A stretch of 64,000 bases of DNA from Flectobacillus sp049240685 (GTDB lineage: Bacteria > Bacteroidota > Bacteroidia > Cytophagales > Spirosomataceae), in the NCBI RefSeq assembly GCF_049240685.1, contig NZ_JBMLSD010000437.1, positions 1 through 64,000 on the forward strand. The letters are read 5' to 3'. The translations under genes and the position numbers were made by a program. Of the stretch, positions 25,891 through 35,380 are shown in pieces. The stretch's first letter is position 1, and each line of letters opens with the position of its first letter. A model generated the notes under the pieces. That model was not told the origin of the DNA. It was given only the letters and a program-made list of their open reading frames with translations, and did not search any database.

Positions 25891-26121
25891 TGAGTAATAA
25901 GGTTATTTTGTGAGTTAAAAATTGGTAAGTTGGAAAAGGTTATTAGTTAACAGTATGTTGGTTATTTGAAGATACTCATAATCAAAAGGTTATAGTCAAA
26001 TTTTGCCTCAGTTATACTATTAATTTAATCTTTCCCACTACTTAAGTTGATGAGTAAAGAGCATAAAAGTGTCTCTCTCGAAATCATGAATACATTTCGC
26101 CTAATGCCTACGGCTTATGGC
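25891..26121. other. 231-bp gap within the minus-strand operon
   Basis: No gene supported. It carries GCCTAATGCC/GGCTTATGGCC-like words near 26098-26122 that resemble the family-1 repeats. No terminator with a T run was found, so readthrough from GH43 to the racemase-like gene is plausible. Confidence 0.4.
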
Positions 26122-27024
26122 CTAAAGCAATTTTTTCAAGACCTTATAAGATACTTTGAAAATGGTTCCATGCTTATGACCTTCGGGCACTGACACGATT
26201 TTGGATACATCTTCAAAAGTTTTAAAGTCTTTAGTACGCACGGCTTCGTAGGTTTTACTTTGGTACGAATCAAAATAAATGAGGTACTCCCCTCCTACCC
26301 TAACCACCGATGGACCTTCGGTAAATTTCTTGGTAAATGGCTCAGAAACATGGCTAAATTCACCCGTAGCACTTTTTCCAAAAGCTACTTTAATGTTTCG
26401 ATTTGGACGGGTATTGTCTTTTAATACCAACACATAATCATCTTTTTTGCGAGGAACAATTACCGCATCAATAACGCTAAACTTAGGATCCAAGAATAAT
26501 CTACTTGGCGAGAACGTCTTGAAATCCTTGGTGGTAGTCACATACATTCGATGGTTGTTATCTTCATCTTCTATTCCTTTTTCAAAACGTTTAGGAATGC
26601 AGGAAGCCCAAATAATGACAAATTGTTTTGTTGCTTTATCATACAAAATCTCAGGCGCCCAAACGTTGACTGTACTTGGCTCATTTGCCATCACAGGAAT
26701 AAACTGCTGCTCAGACCAATGAATCAAATCTTTGGAGGAAGCATAACCAAAGCCCAAATCGCCTTTCCAGCTACTTGTCCAAACCAAATGAAAAGTACCG
26801 TCGGGACCTTGTGCGATAGATGGGTCTCGCATGACCTTTTGTTTACCAACCATTGGGGCTAATAAAACCTTATTTAGATCTTTCCAATGATAAGCATCTT
26901 CACTATAAAGCATCCGTAAACCCTCATTAGCAGGTTCATGGAAAGAAGTAAAAAGGTAAACCTCTTTTTTACAAGAACTTGATAATAAAGTAATTAATAA
27001 TAAAAATATTCCTGTTCGTTTCAT
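26122..27024 (-). CDS. GH43 family glycosidase lipoprotein
   Basis: This 300-residue lipoprotein has a lipobox LLSSSC (Cys18 from the ATG at 27024; an upstream in-frame ATG at 27042 adds six residues that do not improve the signal). It has the GH43 five-bladed propeller signature: RDPSI (first catalytic Asp), NVWAPEILYD, IDAVIV (pKa modulator Asp) and TEGPSVVRVGGEYLIYFD (general acid Glu). GH43 enzymes cut alpha-L-arabinofuranosyl, beta-xylosyl or galactosyl links. As a lipoprotein it is likely held at the outer membrane. The gene lies 33 bases after the sialidase-fold gene and precedes the racemase-like gene. Confidence 0.83.
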   Translation of the reverse strand: MKRTGIFLLLITLLSSSCKKEVYLFTSFHEPANEGLRMLYSEDAYHWKDLNKVLLAPMVGKQKVMRDPSIAQGPDGTFHLVWTSSWKGDLGFGYASSKDLIHWSEQQFIPVMANEPSTVNVWAPEILYDKATKQFVIIWASCIPKRFEKGIEDEDNNHRMYVTTTKDFKTFSPSRLFLDPKFSVIDAVIVPRKKDDYVLVLKDNTRPNRNIKVAFGKSATGEFSHVSEPFTKKFTEGPSVVRVGGEYLIYFDSYQSKTYEAVRTKDFKTFEDVSKIVSVPEGHKHGTIFKVSYKVLKKLL

Positions 27025-27057
27025 AGGTTTAAAGGCTAGCAAATAGCGATAACTTTG

Positions 27058-28908
27058 TTATTTGACGATAAAATTTTTGATATAATAAACTGCCTCTGGT
27101 GCTTGTTCACCTGCATTTGGCACATCAAAATCTTGGTCGGTTGGCGTATCAGCGTTTGGAAAACGGCGAACCTCTCCCGTACGGAAAACCACACGGCGGA
27201 AAGAAGCCACTGGAGCAAACTGCAAGCGAGTTCCCTTTTTCTGACCGTTGATATAAATGTCATACATTCGTTTATATCTATCTAGTTCGATACGAATCTC
27301 ATACGACTTTCCAGCCTCATACGTCTGAACTCCTGAGTTTCGATAGCCCACTTTTGCTTTTAGCGTACTATCCGAATCAAAAATCAAACGAGCGGCAGGC
27401 GTTCCTTTTTCATCCTGAAATTCAATATGCAACAAGCCTTTATTGTTTTGCGCAGGAATAACCGTGAAAGTAATCGTAGTCTTAGTCGCTTCTGGAATAA
27501 CACGTTCCGCCTTGGCAAAATCAAAAGGATCTTTATCGTGTAAAGCCAAAGATTTTGAACCATCAGGAGCTTTTTCTATACCTACGCTTGCCCAAAGAGG
27601 ACTATAAATATTCCATAACTCTAGCTCTTTGCCTTCTGGCATTTTGTCAAATGTCTCATTGATAGTCCCATACACTTCGCTCGCCACAGGAACAGGCACT
27701 TTACTCACCCAAATATCCTCTTTGTTCATGCTGTAGGTCAACCACATATTTCCATCGGGCGGGGTTCCGTTACCTTCTATAATGCCACGAACATATTGTG
27801 GACCGTAAGATTTATAATTTCCACCATAGCGCATTGTCGAAATTTCTCCAGTTACTAATAATAAGTTCTTGTAATCCAATCCATTATCTGAAACAGAGAT
27901 ACCCAAAGGCCAACGAAATTCTGATGGATTATATACAGTCGCATATTGACCATTTGGCAATTTTTGACCCCAAATTTTCGCATTACTATTCACAAAGCCT
28001 GGTGCACGCAAAGGACTATATTCCCAAGTTTTACCTTCGTCTTTACTGATAGAAGTTAAAGCATGTTTCCATAAACCTACGACGTTTTTGTTTGGTAAAT
28101 GATAAAAACTAAAAGCTTTTACCTCTTTTTTCAAAGGAATCAATTCGTCATCTCTATCTGCTTCTTCTACCCATTGTTGCATCATCAATGGAGTTGCCAA
28201 TAATTCGTTGCAAGCCTCGATAAAGCCTTTATCCTTACTTTGGGTAAACATCGTGTAAGGCGATTGTTTCAAATCCCAGGTGCGATTCGGACGAATAAAA
28301 TGAATCGGACCAAAACTTCCATCCTTATAAATCTCACGCACCACACGACCTATTCCTTTGCCGTCGTTGGGGTCGTCTTTGGCATCAAGGGCTATTCCAT
28401 AATAGGCCAAAGCCAACAAACGGTTTTTCTTGGATACATAAAATCCCATACGCTGGTGCATCACCGCATACAAATCTTTGGCTATCCCTTTGTAGCCCTG
28501 CTTTGTCCACCCATCTGGAATTTTATGGGGGGGAAATAAAACCACAGGATTTGTCCAATCCTTCCCATTTGAAGAAGTTTGTAAAAAAGTTTGCCCAGGA
28601 GGAATATGTTCACCCACAGGGTCACTCAAAAACTCTAAGAAAAAGGTGTTATTCCAATACGCCAACATGGGCGCATGGTTGTATGTCCACGAGCTCCCAC
28701 CAGCCCATTCAGGGTGTTGACGGTTGGCTCTAAACGTTTGGTAATTATGAACACCAACTGCCAAAGGTAATTGTCCGTGATGGTAATCAACATTCGCTAA
28801 AGTTTTGCCAACATATCTCACGGTATCTTGGCAAATAGTTTTTTGAGAAAATAGGCTCAATAAAGCTATTCCCCAAAAATGTACGAAATTCTTTTTGTGC
28901 ATAAACAA
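27058..28908 (-). CDS. Exported sialidase-fold beta-propeller glycosidase-like protein
   Basis: This 616-residue exported protein (signal 1-26, ending TIC-Q) has an N-terminal six-bladed propeller-like region (30-420) with BNR-like blades such as LQTSSNGKDWTNPVVLF, LTSISKDEGKTWEYSPL and ISVSDNGLDYKNLL. The C-terminal 430-616 region is a concanavalin/LamG-like sandwich (GLLHIEFQDEKGTPAARLIF, YEIRIELDRYKRMYDIYINGQ). Related proteins are annotated as sialidase-family or exo-sialidase in Bacteroidetes and Planctomycetes, but the sialidase arginine triad is not evident. It may remove an acidic or rare sugar. Middle gene of the operon, directly after the RLP. Exact activity not recognised. Confidence 0.6.
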   Translation of the reverse strand: MFMHKKNFVHFWGIALLSLFSQKTICQDTVRYVGKTLANVDYHHGQLPLAVGVHNYQTFRANRQHPEWAGGSSWTYNHAPMLAYWNNTFFLEFLSDPVGEHIPPGQTFLQTSSNGKDWTNPVVLFPPHKIPDGWTKQGYKGIAKDLYAVMHQRMGFYVSKKNRLLALAYYGIALDAKDDPNDGKGIGRVVREIYKDGSFGPIHFIRPNRTWDLKQSPYTMFTQSKDKGFIEACNELLATPLMMQQWVEEADRDDELIPLKKEVKAFSFYHLPNKNVVGLWKHALTSISKDEGKTWEYSPLRAPGFVNSNAKIWGQKLPNGQYATVYNPSEFRWPLGISVSDNGLDYKNLLLVTGEISTMRYGGNYKSYGPQYVRGIIEGNGTPPDGNMWLTYSMNKEDIWVSKVPVPVASEVYGTINETFDKMPEGKELELWNIYSPLWASVGIEKAPDGSKSLALHDKDPFDFAKAERVIPEATKTTITFTVIPAQNNKGLLHIEFQDEKGTPAARLIFDSDSTLKAKVGYRNSGVQTYEAGKSYEIRIELDRYKRMYDIYINGQKKGTRLQFAPVASFRRVVFRTGEVRRFPNADTPTDQDFDVPNAGEQAPEAVYYIKNFIVK

Positions 28909-28920
28909 AATATTTTTGGT

Positions 28921-29010
28921 AGAGACGTTGCGTGCAACGACTAATACAAATGTTTCCAGATCTCAAAATAGGTAATCTCACACATAGGCTAGACGTTGCA
29001 TGCAACGTCT
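28921..29010. repeat. Two GACGTTGC palindromes after the RLP gene
   Basis: The hairpins are GACGTTGCGTGCAACG (28924-28939) and the 20-base perfect palindrome AGACGTTGCATGCAACGTCT (28991-29010). Neither is followed by a T run, so a stabilising or attenuating hairpin or a REP-type element is more likely than a simple terminator. Confidence 0.55.
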
Positions 29011-30255
29011 CTACGATTTACCAAATTTCTCAACAGATTTTGCAAACTCTGGATATATTTTAGCGGCATCTTCTACAGTTAAACCATCTACGGCTGCTTT
29101 CCATGCTTGTTGTAGCGCAGTTACGCCAGCACTTGCGCCCATTGGATGCGCCATAATACCGCCACCTGCCATATACAGCAAATCTACAGTTTGAGTACGA
29201 CGATACGTTTCGGGCGCTTGTCCGCCCCATTGGCCTGATGACACTACGGGCAAAACTTTATAACCGCCTAACATCGGTTTTAAACACTGTTCGATGGAAG
29301 TGACCACCGAATCATCTGATTCCCAAAATTTATTTTGAATACCATTTACATGCAGTTGGTCGACCCCCGCCAAACGCCATAGTTTTTGATAGGCTGTAAA
29401 TTCGATGCCTAGCAAAGGATGACGTGTCATCATTCCCCAACCATTGCGGTGGGCATGAATAGCCAAAGCACGTTGGTCACAGATTTTTTTAGTACCAGAA
29501 ATACCCACACTATTGATACTCACCATAGCACAAGTACCTCCCGCATTTACAATTTTTTCATATCTCCGAAGCATATCATCTATTTCTCCGCTGAGATTAA
29601 AAGCATACATGACTTTCTTACCCGTTTTATCAGCATGACGATTAATCACATCCATAATCGCATCGACTCTTTTCTCAAATGGAGAATTAGCGGTTGAGCT
29701 CATCAATTCATCATCCTTTACAAAATCAATCCCTGCTTCTGCTAGTACTTTTACGGTTGCGGCAGTATCCTCTGGACTTAATCCTACACTTGGTTTGATA
29801 ATCGTACCAATCAAAGGACGGTCATAGACTTGGGTTAATTTGCGACATCCCTCTATGCCAAAAGCTGGCCCTTCGAAATGATCTGCAAAAGAGTCTGGCA
29901 CTTCAAGAGAAATCAATTTCAAACCTGTAAACTGTCGAATTTCGTACAAGTTGCCTTGCAAAGTCGAAATCATAACAGGCAAATTATAGCCAAAATTTTC
30001 GATTGACCACGATACCTCAACCATAGCACGGTGGTATTGTCCTGTTGGACTTTGGGCACCCGGAATAGCTGGCGTTGTTACGGTTTCGAGAAAAGTAAGC
30101 TTTTCTACTCTCGCTGCAAAACGGGCTTTCAACTCCTCCGTTTCGCCTGGAACAGCCACAAATGTTCCAGAAGATTGTTCCCCCGCTAATACCATTGCCG
30201 CTTTTTCAGGAGCAAATGGCGTTTCGATATAATATGTTGCAAAAATTCTTTCCAT
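29011..30255 (-). CDS. RuBisCO-like protein (form IV type; acid-sugar catabolism)
   Basis: This 414-residue cytoplasmic protein is a RuBisCO large-subunit homologue. The active-site lysine region TIIKP (K154) is there, and the metal site DFVKDDE (K180 as carbamylated lysine, D182, E183). LHVNGIQNK gives H302 and the loop-6 lysine K309 at the same +7 spacing as in RuBisCO. SSGQWGGQAPE (339-349) and AGGGIMAHP (363-371) match the phosphate-binding loops. No small subunit or phosphoribulokinase is present, and the context is glycan catabolism. Known RLPs of this kind act on 3-oxo-isoapionate 4-phosphate (OiaC/OiaX, D-apiose pathway). With a DUF1537 kinase and PdxA-like enzyme in the same locus I infer a related role; the reaction is not proven. 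Preceded by GH127 (93 bases). Confidence 0.88.
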   Translation of the reverse strand: MERIFATYYIETPFAPEKAAMVLAGEQSSGTFVAVPGETEELKARFAARVEKLTFLETVTTPAIPGAQSPTGQYHRAMVEVSWSIENFGYNLPVMISTLQGNLYEIRQFTGLKLISLEVPDSFADHFEGPAFGIEGCRKLTQVYDRPLIGTIIKPSVGLSPEDTAATVKVLAEAGIDFVKDDELMSSTANSPFEKRVDAIMDVINRHADKTGKKVMYAFNLSGEIDDMLRRYEKIVNAGGTCAMVSINSVGISGTKKICDQRALAIHAHRNGWGMMTRHPLLGIEFTAYQKLWRLAGVDQLHVNGIQNKFWESDDSVVTSIEQCLKPMLGGYKVLPVVSSGQWGGQAPETYRRTQTVDLLYMAGGGIMAHPMGASAGVTALQQAWKAAVDGLTVEDAAKIYPEFAKSVEKFGKS

Positions 30256-30289
30256 GGATATCTTTTAAATAGTAATTGAAACACGAAGT

Positions 30290-30345
30290 GTTTTTACACA
30301 ATTTTATAGAACACTTTGTGCCTTTTTGCCTGTTCCCTTAACCCT
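30290..30345 (-). repeat. Partial dispersed repeat family 1 copy
   Basis: ACTTTGTGCCTTTTTGCCTG followed by TTCCC matches one end of the family. It lies between GH127 and the RLP gene. Short and diverged. Confidence 0.35.
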
Positions 30346-30348
30346 CAT

Positions 30349-32379
30349 CTATCTACTCACTGGCAACCAAACACTCATTTCGGTGTCGCCACGGTTAGCC
30401 CATGCAAAATAAGGAATCAAAGAAACTTTAGTTGTTTGAGTATTGGTTGAAACAGGACGATACAGCGAATTTTTCCATTGATTATCTATAACCAATTTCA
30501 CGGAGCCTTCTAGTGCCGTAACTTCGGTATTTACAATTTTTTGTTTTTTAGGAATCCACTGAGTTGTGGTCGGAATTAGGATAGAAGACAGTTTTTGGCT
30601 TGAAGACAAATCTGCTGATTCTAAACAATATACAATTGGACCACGCTTCACAGCCACCTGATTTCTGGTCTCTTCAACCAAGGGATTGGACTCTAACAAC
30701 TGAGTAGGCATAGCCAAACGCAATGTTAGCTTGTCGCCTTTTTTCCAATTTTGTTTGATTCCTACATATTCACCAATCGCAACAGTCTGGTTCAATTTTT
30801 TACCATTTATAAAAATCTCAGCTCCTGTTGTCCAGCTTGGAATACGCAAATAAATCGTATAATTCTGACTTGGGATTTCTTTCAAATCCAAAGTAATATT
30901 GCCTTCCCAAGGATAATTGGTTTGTTGTTCAACCCACAACTTTTGTCCATTTTCCAATGTTGTTTGAAGCGAACTACCACCGTATAGGTTGATGTAAAGA
31001 CCATCTTTTGCCAAACTATAGACATAATTGTTGACCTCAGCGACCGTGCGAACAACATTGGGCGGGCAACAATTTGATTTACTAATATAAGGAGAACGAC
31101 CGCCATGCCAGCGCATCAAATAAGGATAGTCTTTCGAGGCACTCAACGGATTGGTATAGAAGAACTTATTACCTTCCAAATTGACACCAGACAAAATACT
31201 ATTATACAAAGCCAATTCCATAATATCGGCATATTTGGCCTCAGCAGTCAATTGAAGCATACGCCAATTCCACAACAAATTTCCAATATTGGCACAAGTC
31301 TCATTATGAGCCGAATGATTCGGTAACTGATAGGAACGTCCATACGCCTGATGAATTTTTTGTACAGTATCAGGTTTATAGGCTGTACCATCAGGAGAAA
31401 CACCATCATACAAAGCACCACAAGCACCAGTCACATACATTTTATGGTTAATTACATCATCCCAAAGGGCATTGAGCGGCGCTAACAAAGTAGCATCGCC
31501 TGTTTCTGCATACACGTCTGCTACCCCTGCAAACAAATAATTGGCACGCACCGCATGCCCAATTACTTTCGTCATTTTACGAAAAGGAACACGGTCAGAA
31601 TTATCGTCAGTACCTTCTGATTCACCGCGAATCGTAATCAGTTTTTCTGCCAAAGCCAAGTAACGAGGCTCCTTGGTAGTTCGGTACATCTCAATAATAC
31701 CCATGTAGTGAGATGGGCAAATTGCATTGCGAGCTTGTTCAGGGGAAGCAGTATTATAAAAACCAATCAAAAAATCGGTCGCCTTTTTGGCAATATTCAA
31801 TAAGCTTGTTTTTCCAGTGACACGATAATGAATACAAGCCGCCGTCATCAAGTGTCCAAAATTATAAGCCTCAAAACTTAGCTTATCATCAAACATTTGT
31901 GTTTTCCCACTCGCTTTTTGTTCAATAATAGATTTGGTATAAATATAGCCATCAGGCTTTTGCGCCTTACCGATTACCTCAATCGCATGGTCGAGCCAGC
32001 CCTCCAACTGTGGGTCTTTAGTAGAAGCATACATAGCCGACACAGCTTCCAACGTTTTATAAAAATCTCCATCATGAAATGAAGGACCTCTAAAACGTCC
32101 TTTGGCCAATCCAGCGGCTACTTCAAAATTATGAAAAGCATGACAAGTTATGGTATCATTATAGCGATTCCAGAGAGTGGGAACCATGGTCTTTTTACAA
32201 ACCTCAAATCTATCTGCCCAAAAACCCTTGGTCCAAGACACTGCCCCAATGTCAACACTTTGGAGTTTAGCATATTTACTGCTTTGGGTATTTGTCAGCC
32301 CTTTAGTCTGTGAAAAAAGCGATTGAGTAAACAAACTCAAACACCCAACTAGCAAGCCTTTTTGTAGGATATTCAACAT
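30349..32379 (-). CDS. GH127 beta-L-arabinofuranosidase-family protein (DUF1680)
   Basis: This 676-residue exported protein (signal 1-24) has the alpha-toroid of GH127. The zinc-thiolate active site known from the bifidobacterial enzyme is complete: E360 and C362 (HNETCAN), and C437/C438 (SNCCPP), of which C437 corresponds to the nucleophile. GH127 enzymes remove beta-L-arabinofuranose, and one Bacteroides member acts on aceric acid in rhamnogalacturonan II. It is the first gene of the minus-strand operon; the divergent 280-bp region to the DUF5703 gene should contain the promoter. The aceric acid link matters because it would feed an acid sugar into the neighbouring catabolic genes. Confidence 0.9.
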   Translation of the reverse strand: MLNILQKGLLVGCLSLFTQSLFSQTKGLTNTQSSKYAKLQSVDIGAVSWTKGFWADRFEVCKKTMVPTLWNRYNDTITCHAFHNFEVAAGLAKGRFRGPSFHDGDFYKTLEAVSAMYASTKDPQLEGWLDHAIEVIGKAQKPDGYIYTKSIIEQKASGKTQMFDDKLSFEAYNFGHLMTAACIHYRVTGKTSLLNIAKKATDFLIGFYNTASPEQARNAICPSHYMGIIEMYRTTKEPRYLALAEKLITIRGESEGTDDNSDRVPFRKMTKVIGHAVRANYLFAGVADVYAETGDATLLAPLNALWDDVINHKMYVTGACGALYDGVSPDGTAYKPDTVQKIHQAYGRSYQLPNHSAHNETCANIGNLLWNWRMLQLTAEAKYADIMELALYNSILSGVNLEGNKFFYTNPLSASKDYPYLMRWHGGRSPYISKSNCCPPNVVRTVAEVNNYVYSLAKDGLYINLYGGSSLQTTLENGQKLWVEQQTNYPWEGNITLDLKEIPSQNYTIYLRIPSWTTGAEIFINGKKLNQTVAIGEYVGIKQNWKKGDKLTLRLAMPTQLLESNPLVEETRNQVAVKRGPIVYCLESADLSSSQKLSSILIPTTTQWIPKKQKIVNTEVTALEGSVKLVIDNQWKNSLYRPVSTNTQTTKVSLIPYFAWANRGDTEMSVWLPVSR

Positions 32380-32659
32380 AGTTTAGAAGATGTATATTTT
32401 CGGAATATATAAAATCTTATCATTGGTCAACAAAGGTACTAGGCTCTCAAAGTGTTTTTTTGTACCATTTTCTCCAAGTTTTATACCATATTACCTTTCA
32501 TTTAGTCAACATTTTCTTGAAAGGAGCCAATATTGTATCTTGGCGTAAGCTTCCGAAAAAATCCCTTCAAAATAGGCTAATTTTTAGAATGCTATGATAA
32601 TATCGTACTGATTTTCGAAAAGGTTTTTCCTCTATAACAATCTGATAAAATTAAGGAAA
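32380..32659. promoter_or_regulatory. 280-bp divergent region (GH127 / DUF5703)
   Basis: No gene. It must hold the promoters of the minus-strand operon and of the DUF5703 gene. It is AT-rich, with TTGTATCTTGGCG and ATATCGTACTGATTTTCG words, but no pair of boxes fits well enough to call a start site. Confidence 0.4.
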
Positions 32660-34987
32660 ATGAAAAAATTGCTGTTCATTATAAGCTTGTGGCATTTATG
32701 TTTCACCGATATATTGGCACAAAATACCCCGGCATCAATCGACCAATACAATGTGATTTGGAATAGTCCAAGTCAAAATGCAGGGGAATCTATGCCTTGT
32801 GGTGGTGGAGATATTGGCTTGAATGTATGGGTCGAAAAAGGCGATATTTATTTTTACATAGCTCGAAGCGGAACTTTTGATCATAACAATGCAGTCCTGA
32901 AACTCGGCAGAATGCGTTTAACGGTAACTCCAAATGTATTTGAAAACCCTAGCGCTTTTACGCAAGTACTCAGATTATCTTCGGGAGATGTTGTAATAGA
33001 AGGAAGCAACGGCAAAATCAAAACACAGGTTAAAATCTGGGTTGATGTTTTTCGTCCTAATATTTATGTAGAAGTCAATAGCAATCAGTCGATTTCAGCA
33101 AAAGCACAATATGAAAGCTGGCGATATCAAGACCGTTTGATGAGTAAAGGCAAAGAAAATAATGCCAATTCCTACAAATGGGCGCCGCCTCATCAGGTCG
33201 TTACGCGTAAGGATAGCATTCGCTTTGCCCCAAAAGGAATCCTATTTTATCATAATAATGGTGAAGAAATCTCAGCTTTTGATGTGGTAGTCAAACAACA
33301 GGGTTTAGATAGTCTGAAAAAACAGTTTTACAATCCTATCAAAAATTTAGTGTTCGGTGGCTTCATTTCAGGCAATAACTGGCAACAAGATGGAACAGCA
33401 CAAGGAAGATACCGTGATACAGATTTTAAAGCTTGGAAAATCAAAACCATAAAATCATCTCGCCAACAACAATTGATGATTAGTTTGCAAACCGCAACCA
33501 CCACAAGTATCTCCGATTGGGAAAAGAGCTTATTAAACACTCAAGCTGAGGGACAAAAGAATACGCTTTTAGCTCAAAAGGCTACACATAATTGGTGGAA
33601 AGAGTTTTGGCAAAAAAGCTTTATTCATATTACTCCCAATCAAAAAAATAGCAAAAGCTGGGAAATAGCACGCAACTATCAAGTTTTTAGATACCAGTTG
33701 GCTTGTAATAACTTTGGACAATATCCTACAAAGTTTAATGGTGGTTTGTTTACGGTTGACCCTTACTTTACGGATACAACCATGAAATTTACACCTGATT
33801 TTAGAAACTGGGGTGGTGGAACACATACTGCTCAAAATCAACGTTTGGTCTATTGGGGTTTGTTAAAAACAGGTGATTTTGAAGCGATGAAACCTCAATT
33901 TGATTTTTATAAAAGAATACTGAATAACGCCGAACTACGCACCAAATACTACTGGGGACATCAGGGAGCAAGTTTTACAGAACAAATAGAAAATTTTGGT
34001 TTACCTAATCCAGCAGAATATGGCTGGAAACGCCCCGCTGGCTATGACAAAGGAATGGAATACAATGCTTGGCTCGAATACGAATGGGATACGGCATTGG
34101 AATTTTGTTCCATGATATTGGAAACAGAAAGATTTACAGGAAAAAATATCACTGAATATATTCCTTTGATAGAAAGTTGTCTTCGTTTCTTTGATGAACA
34201 TTACCAATATTTAGCCAAAAAACGAGGTAGTAAAGCTTTGGACGGTAACAAACAATTAGTGATTTACCCTGGGTCGGGTGCTGAAACTTACAAAATGGCA
34301 TACAATCCAAGTTCGACTATTGCAGGATTAAAAACGGTGTTGGAGCAACTTCTCTCCTCCCCTTCTCTAGCGTCTGAAAATAAAAAAACTTGGGAAGAAA
34401 TGCTTTCGAGAATTCCTCCTATGAGTTTCAGACAATTTGAAAATCATGTAACCATCGCGCCTGCCAAAACTTGGGAGCGTATCAATAATGTGGAAAGTCC
34501 TCAACTTTACCCTATTTTTCCTTGGAATCGCTACGGGATTGGAAGGTCAGGTTTGGACACTGCACGCAATACCTATTTATATGATACCGATGTGCTGAAA
34601 TTTAGAAGCCATATTGGTTGGAAACAAGATGTAATTTTTGCGGCACGCCTTGGACTAAGAGAAGAAGCCCAAAAGTTGCTATCGCTTAAACTACAAAATG
34701 CCCCTCGCCGATTCCCTACTTTTTGGGGGCCGGGCTACGACTGGACACCCGATCATAACTGGGGTGGGTCGGGTATGATTGGTTTACAAGAAATGCTATT
34801 ACAAACCACAGATCAAAAAATATATCTGCTCCCTGCATGGCCCAAAGAATGGGATGTGCATTTCAAACTTCAAGCACCTTACCAAACAAGCGTAGAAGTA
34901 GAATGGAAAAATGGTAAGCTCGAAAAACTCATCGTCATACCCGAATCTCGACGAGCAGATATTATAGAAGCTTGGGAGTTAAAATAG
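32660..34987 (+). CDS. DUF5703-domain exported glycosidase-like protein
   Basis: This 775-residue protein has a signal peptide (1-20, ending LAQ). The N-terminal beta-sandwich (about 30-310) reads like DUF5703: QYNVIWNSPSQNAGESMPCG and GGDIGLNVWVEKGDIYFYIA. The remaining 450 residues form an (alpha/alpha)6-type barrel as in GH95, with segments such as FPWNRYGIGRSGLD, GYDWTPDHNWGGSGMIGLQEMLLQT and LPAWPKEWDVHFKLQAP at the end. The gene is divergent from GH127 and lacks close downstream genes. GH95-like enzymes act on alpha-L-linked sugars; the activity of this family is unknown to me. Confidence 0.7.
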   Translation: MKKLLFIISLWHLCFTDILAQNTPASIDQYNVIWNSPSQNAGESMPCGGGDIGLNVWVEKGDIYFYIARSGTFDHNNAVLKLGRMRLTVTPNVFENPSAFTQVLRLSSGDVVIEGSNGKIKTQVKIWVDVFRPNIYVEVNSNQSISAKAQYESWRYQDRLMSKGKENNANSYKWAPPHQVVTRKDSIRFAPKGILFYHNNGEEISAFDVVVKQQGLDSLKKQFYNPIKNLVFGGFISGNNWQQDGTAQGRYRDTDFKAWKIKTIKSSRQQQLMISLQTATTTSISDWEKSLLNTQAEGQKNTLLAQKATHNWWKEFWQKSFIHITPNQKNSKSWEIARNYQVFRYQLACNNFGQYPTKFNGGLFTVDPYFTDTTMKFTPDFRNWGGGTHTAQNQRLVYWGLLKTGDFEAMKPQFDFYKRILNNAELRTKYYWGHQGASFTEQIENFGLPNPAEYGWKRPAGYDKGMEYNAWLEYEWDTALEFCSMILETERFTGKNITEYIPLIESCLRFFDEHYQYLAKKRGSKALDGNKQLVIYPGSGAETYKMAYNPSSTIAGLKTVLEQLLSSPSLASENKKTWEEMLSRIPPMSFRQFENHVTIAPAKTWERINNVESPQLYPIFPWNRYGIGRSGLDTARNTYLYDTDVLKFRSHIGWKQDVIFAARLGLREEAQKLLSLKLQNAPRRFPTFWGPGYDWTPDHNWGGSGMIGLQEMLLQTTDQKIYLLPAWPKEWDVHFKLQAPYQTSVEVEWKNGKLEKLIVIPESRRADIIEAWELK

Positions 34988-35046
34988 TAGCTTGATATTT
35001 AGTGAATTGCGATTGAGTGAATGAATTTTATCTTTATCTATTTACT

Positions 35047-35144
35047 AGTTCAAGACTTTGTCTTGGACTTATTTTTTATACAGTTTACAAACTGTAGCAA
35101 ATACTAGTTCGAGACATGGCTTAAGACGCAAGGCATTGCGTCTT
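35047..35144. repeat. Cluster of REP-like hairpins
   Basis: Three hairpins follow: AGTTCAAGAC-TTT-GTCTTGGACT (35047-35069), TACAGTTT-AC-AAACTGTA (35079-35096) and AAGACGCAA-GGCA-TTGCGTCTT (35123-35144). The first two repeat the stem types of 6974-7028 in the opposite order. Confidence 0.55.
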
Positions 35145-35260
35145 TACTAGTGAAACATATTCACTTATCCACTCAATCACAAATCACTAAATTTAAAATA
35201 ACGCCCATTTTATTATAAAGTTGGTGGGCAAAATAGAATTTAATTTTTGTGCCCAAGGCA

Positions 35261-35380
35261 TTCAGGTATCAGCTTTCGGCGGTGGGCTTTGTAAAAAAGC
35301 ATGGCTGTGGTTAATAAAAACATTTTACCACTCTGTGCCTTGTGCCTGTTGCCTTGTCCCTAAACACATAACTTAAATCT
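35261..35380 (-). repeat. Dispersed repeat family 1, best-preserved copy
   Basis: It runs from GGTATCAGCTTTCGGCGGTG through GCATGGCTGTGGTTAATAAA and CTCTGTGCCTTGTGCCTGTT to ACACATAACTTAAATC. The reverse complement aligns along most of its length with 51495-51600. Confidence 0.7.

Noticed and set aside
28991..29010. Perfect palindrome as RLP terminator
   Set aside because: No T run follows on the minus strand, and the operon appears to continue; listed as a REP-like repeat instead.
29011..30255. RuBisCO as a sign of carbon fixation
   Set aside because: No phosphoribulokinase or small subunit nearby and the gene is in a glycan-catabolic operon; sequence fits the RuBisCO-like group.
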